This document shows, piece by piece, positions 62,500-64,000 of a stretch of DNA of 64,000 nucleotides (position 1 is the first letter of the stretch; the number at the start of each line of letters is the position of its first letter). Location: NCBI GenBank assembly GCA_034766995.1, contig CM068320.1, forward strand, positions 5,368,501 through 5,432,500. The letters are read 5' to 3'. The notes below the pieces were generated by a model. It saw only the letters and a list, made by a program, of their open reading frames with translations, made no database searches and was not told the origin of the DNA. Source of the DNA: Acanthacorydalis orientalis. Taxonomy: Eukaryota; Arthropoda; Insecta; Megaloptera; Corydalidae. The position numbers and the translations under genes are program-made.

Positions 62500-62900
62500 T
62501 ATGGAATCGTTTGCGCTCCATTAAGGGTCGTTAACATGCATTCCCGTACAAACATTTATAAGAATTAATCTTTGTCTGAAAGGTCAAGACATTAAAATCC
62601 ATCCGATTTGGTAGCCAAGGTCAATGCGATCGTTTGTTCTTTGGTCATCATCAACTTTTATACCCCGTATCTCCTACCTCGCATTTAGACCATTGTACCA
62701 ATGAGCTGCTAGCCGCGCTATATTTCTACCATTCGCTACATTGATGAATGAATGCATTTATTTTCGCATGGTCGGCTCAAGTCTTCATCTTTTATTTTAA
62801 ATGGCCCTTGGGCCAACGAGCGGATAACTATAAGAGATGGCTGAAATGGGACGTAACAGTTCATTCGGGACATAGGCGGAGAATTTAAACACGATTCTTA
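62500..62900. promoter_or_regulatory. Strongest GC-richer noncoding island, candidate regulatory element
   Basis: About 400 bp of non-repetitive sequence, near 40-45 percent GC by eye in a region of about 20 percent. AGGTCA half-sites, the nuclear-receptor word, stand at 62581 and 62618, the second in CCAAGGTCA, like FTZ-F1/ERR sites. A GGCCCTTGGGCC palindrome lies at about 62803-62814. All frames are interrupted and there is no transposon match. Function is inferred from texture. Confidence 0.35.
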
Positions 62901-63197
62901 TATACTTATATAGTAGTATTAATAAATTGTCACAAGCTCCATTGGATTTGTATGATTGTACAAATATTTTCTTTATACTTACATGATTATTAAAAATTTT
63001 ACAAAATCTGCAAAAAGACTTCTATATACTTAAAAAAATATAATATAGATACATTTATACACCGACCTTATTAATAACAAAAAATAGCCGTATTCAAAAA
63101 GAAATTTATTTGAAAGAAAAGAATATTTAAAAGTGTTAAACTATATATTAGTTTCTAATTTGATATGACTACACCTTATGTTTTATACACAATATAT

Positions 63198-63198
<1 letters not shown>
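62901..63198. other. AT-rich noncoding DNA
   Basis: Nothing recognised. Confidence 0.5.

Positions 63199-63247
<49 letters not shown>
63199..63247. repeat. (TA)n microsatellite
   Basis: About 48 bp of TA directly before the MITE. Confidence 0.95.
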
Positions 63248-63251
<4 letters not shown>

Positions 63252-63323
63252 GTTGGAGCAAAAATAATTGCGATTTTTACATGATTTTTAAATGATAAAA
63301 ACAGCCATTATTTTTGCACCAAC

Positions 63324-63326
<3 letters not shown>
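63248..63326. mobile_element. MADE1-like 79-bp mariner MITE
   Basis: TTAGGTTGGAGCAAAAATAA on the left, and the inverse-complement-type right end GCCATTATTTTTGCACCAAC. The two arms meet almost without a spacer, making a near-palindrome of 79 bp. Length, layout and end sequence closely resemble human MADE1, the 80-bp MITE of Hsmar1. An Hsmar1-like parent is present at 26432-27680. TA arrays abut both sides. Confidence 0.9.

Positions 63327-63368
<42 letters not shown>
63327..63368. repeat. (TA)n microsatellite
   Basis: About 40 bp of TA directly after the MITE. Confidence 0.95.
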
Positions 63369-63370
<2 letters not shown>

Positions 63371-64000
63371 ATTATAGTCAGCAATTTTTATTCCTGTTAT
63401 TTTAAATTTATTTTTATAATTAATATATTTAATAGATAACTTATTATTTAATTATTTTATGAACATAGTAAGGATAGAAAATTCATGTTTTTCGTTGCAT
63501 TCCTCTATCTTCCAAATAAATAAAAGGCGACATATTGTCAGTAGTATCTTTTAGCTTGAGATAATATTTATATGAAGCCAACTAACGTACCTTTCAATAA
63601 ACAGCCATTTTTGTAAAATAGTTCAATATAATATTATCTTGTTATACCATTTTTTTTTTTGTAGATGTTCTAAGCTTATGTAGTATGACATATCTAAATC
63701 ACATGTTTTACATATATCAGTCATGCTATTAATCCAGTTAATAAGTATGGAAATTTAAAAATACAATATTGTGTAAGTGAAATAATTGTATGATAACACT
63801 CATTACTTACACTGCATTATCATTTAGAAACCTGAAAAAAGTGTTGTCTTTTAGTCCGTAAATATCTTCATCTATAGGTACTTTTTTAGAACCTATTGAT
63901 AATATTTTGAAAACTGTGTAAAAGCGAATATGTGTTTTAGTTAACAGTATAGTATCATATCAACTTAACCCAATAGACACACTCTAAGTCACACTTTATG
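63369..64000. other. AT-rich noncoding DNA
   Basis: Nothing recognised to the end of the window. Confidence 0.55.

Noticed and set aside
62800..62850. tRNA gene in the GC-richer island
   Set aside because: No cloverleaf or B-box (GGTTCNANNCC) can be traced.

Overview
The window is about 64 kb of very AT-rich DNA, clearly nuclear and eukaryotic. There are no operon-like runs of genes. It holds roughly fifty (TA)n microsatellites and decayed copies of several animal transposon families: mariner of at least four kinds, Tc1-like, Tigger/pogo-like, a probable piggyBac-type MITE, and 5'-truncated RTE-like LINEs. The LINE 3' ends, the mariner types and the base composition point to an arthropod, most likely an insect. 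The species cannot be named from the sequence. I find no host protein-coding gene, tRNA, rRNA or CRISPR array that I can support. Most long open frames are microsatellite translations (runs of Tyr-Ile or Cys-Val) or transposon remnants, so the window reads as an intergenic gene desert or a very long intron.

Layout. 0-9 kb: the first copy of an unclassified GC-rich dispersed repeat (421-575), two mariner remnants that keep the DNA-binding end (3.2 and 4.3 kb), a TIR-complete mariner pseudo-element (6878-7820) beside a Tigger DNA-binding fragment, and an 80-bp mariner MITE (8.24 kb). 9-16 kb: a second dispersed-repeat copy, an unclassified GC-richer block (9.8-10.6 kb), a LINE reverse-transcriptase pseudogene (11.3-13.1 kb), a third dispersed-repeat copy, and GT-rich and 20-bp tandem repeats. 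17-24.7 kb: a third mariner of the 3.2-kb family, two conserved-looking noncoding islands (20.64-21.07 and 21.30-21.66 kb), a 500-bp TA array and a 1.14-kb TIR-bounded mariner. 26-30 kb: an Hsmar1-like mariner and a Tc1-like pseudogene carrying a nested retroelement tail. 34-43 kb: a LINE 3' end, a deleted Tc1-like element with an intact D34E block, an Hsmar1-like terminal fragment, and a near-perfect mariner palindrome of two 293-bp arms. 45-54 kb: another LINE 3' end, a fourth copy of the 3.2-kb mariner family, two to three more dispersed-repeat copies, a 0.4-kb MITE and a mariner C-terminal fragment. 57-64 kb: further noncoding islands, a probable TTAA-flanked MITE, a Tigger C-terminal pseudo-element, and a 79-bp MITE closely resembling human MADE1.

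Two themes link these parts. First, (TA)n tracts and transposons occur side by side: many elements with TA target sites lie between two TA arrays, and three LINE copies have 3' ends that abut (TA)n. The arrays may be landing sites, or element tails may seed them. Second, a handful of GC-richer, non-repetitive islands in AT-rich desert look like candidate regulatory elements. The best candidate for something undescribed is the composite dispersed repeat with a GC-rich hairpin-like head, a short tail, and a TA expansion at their junction.
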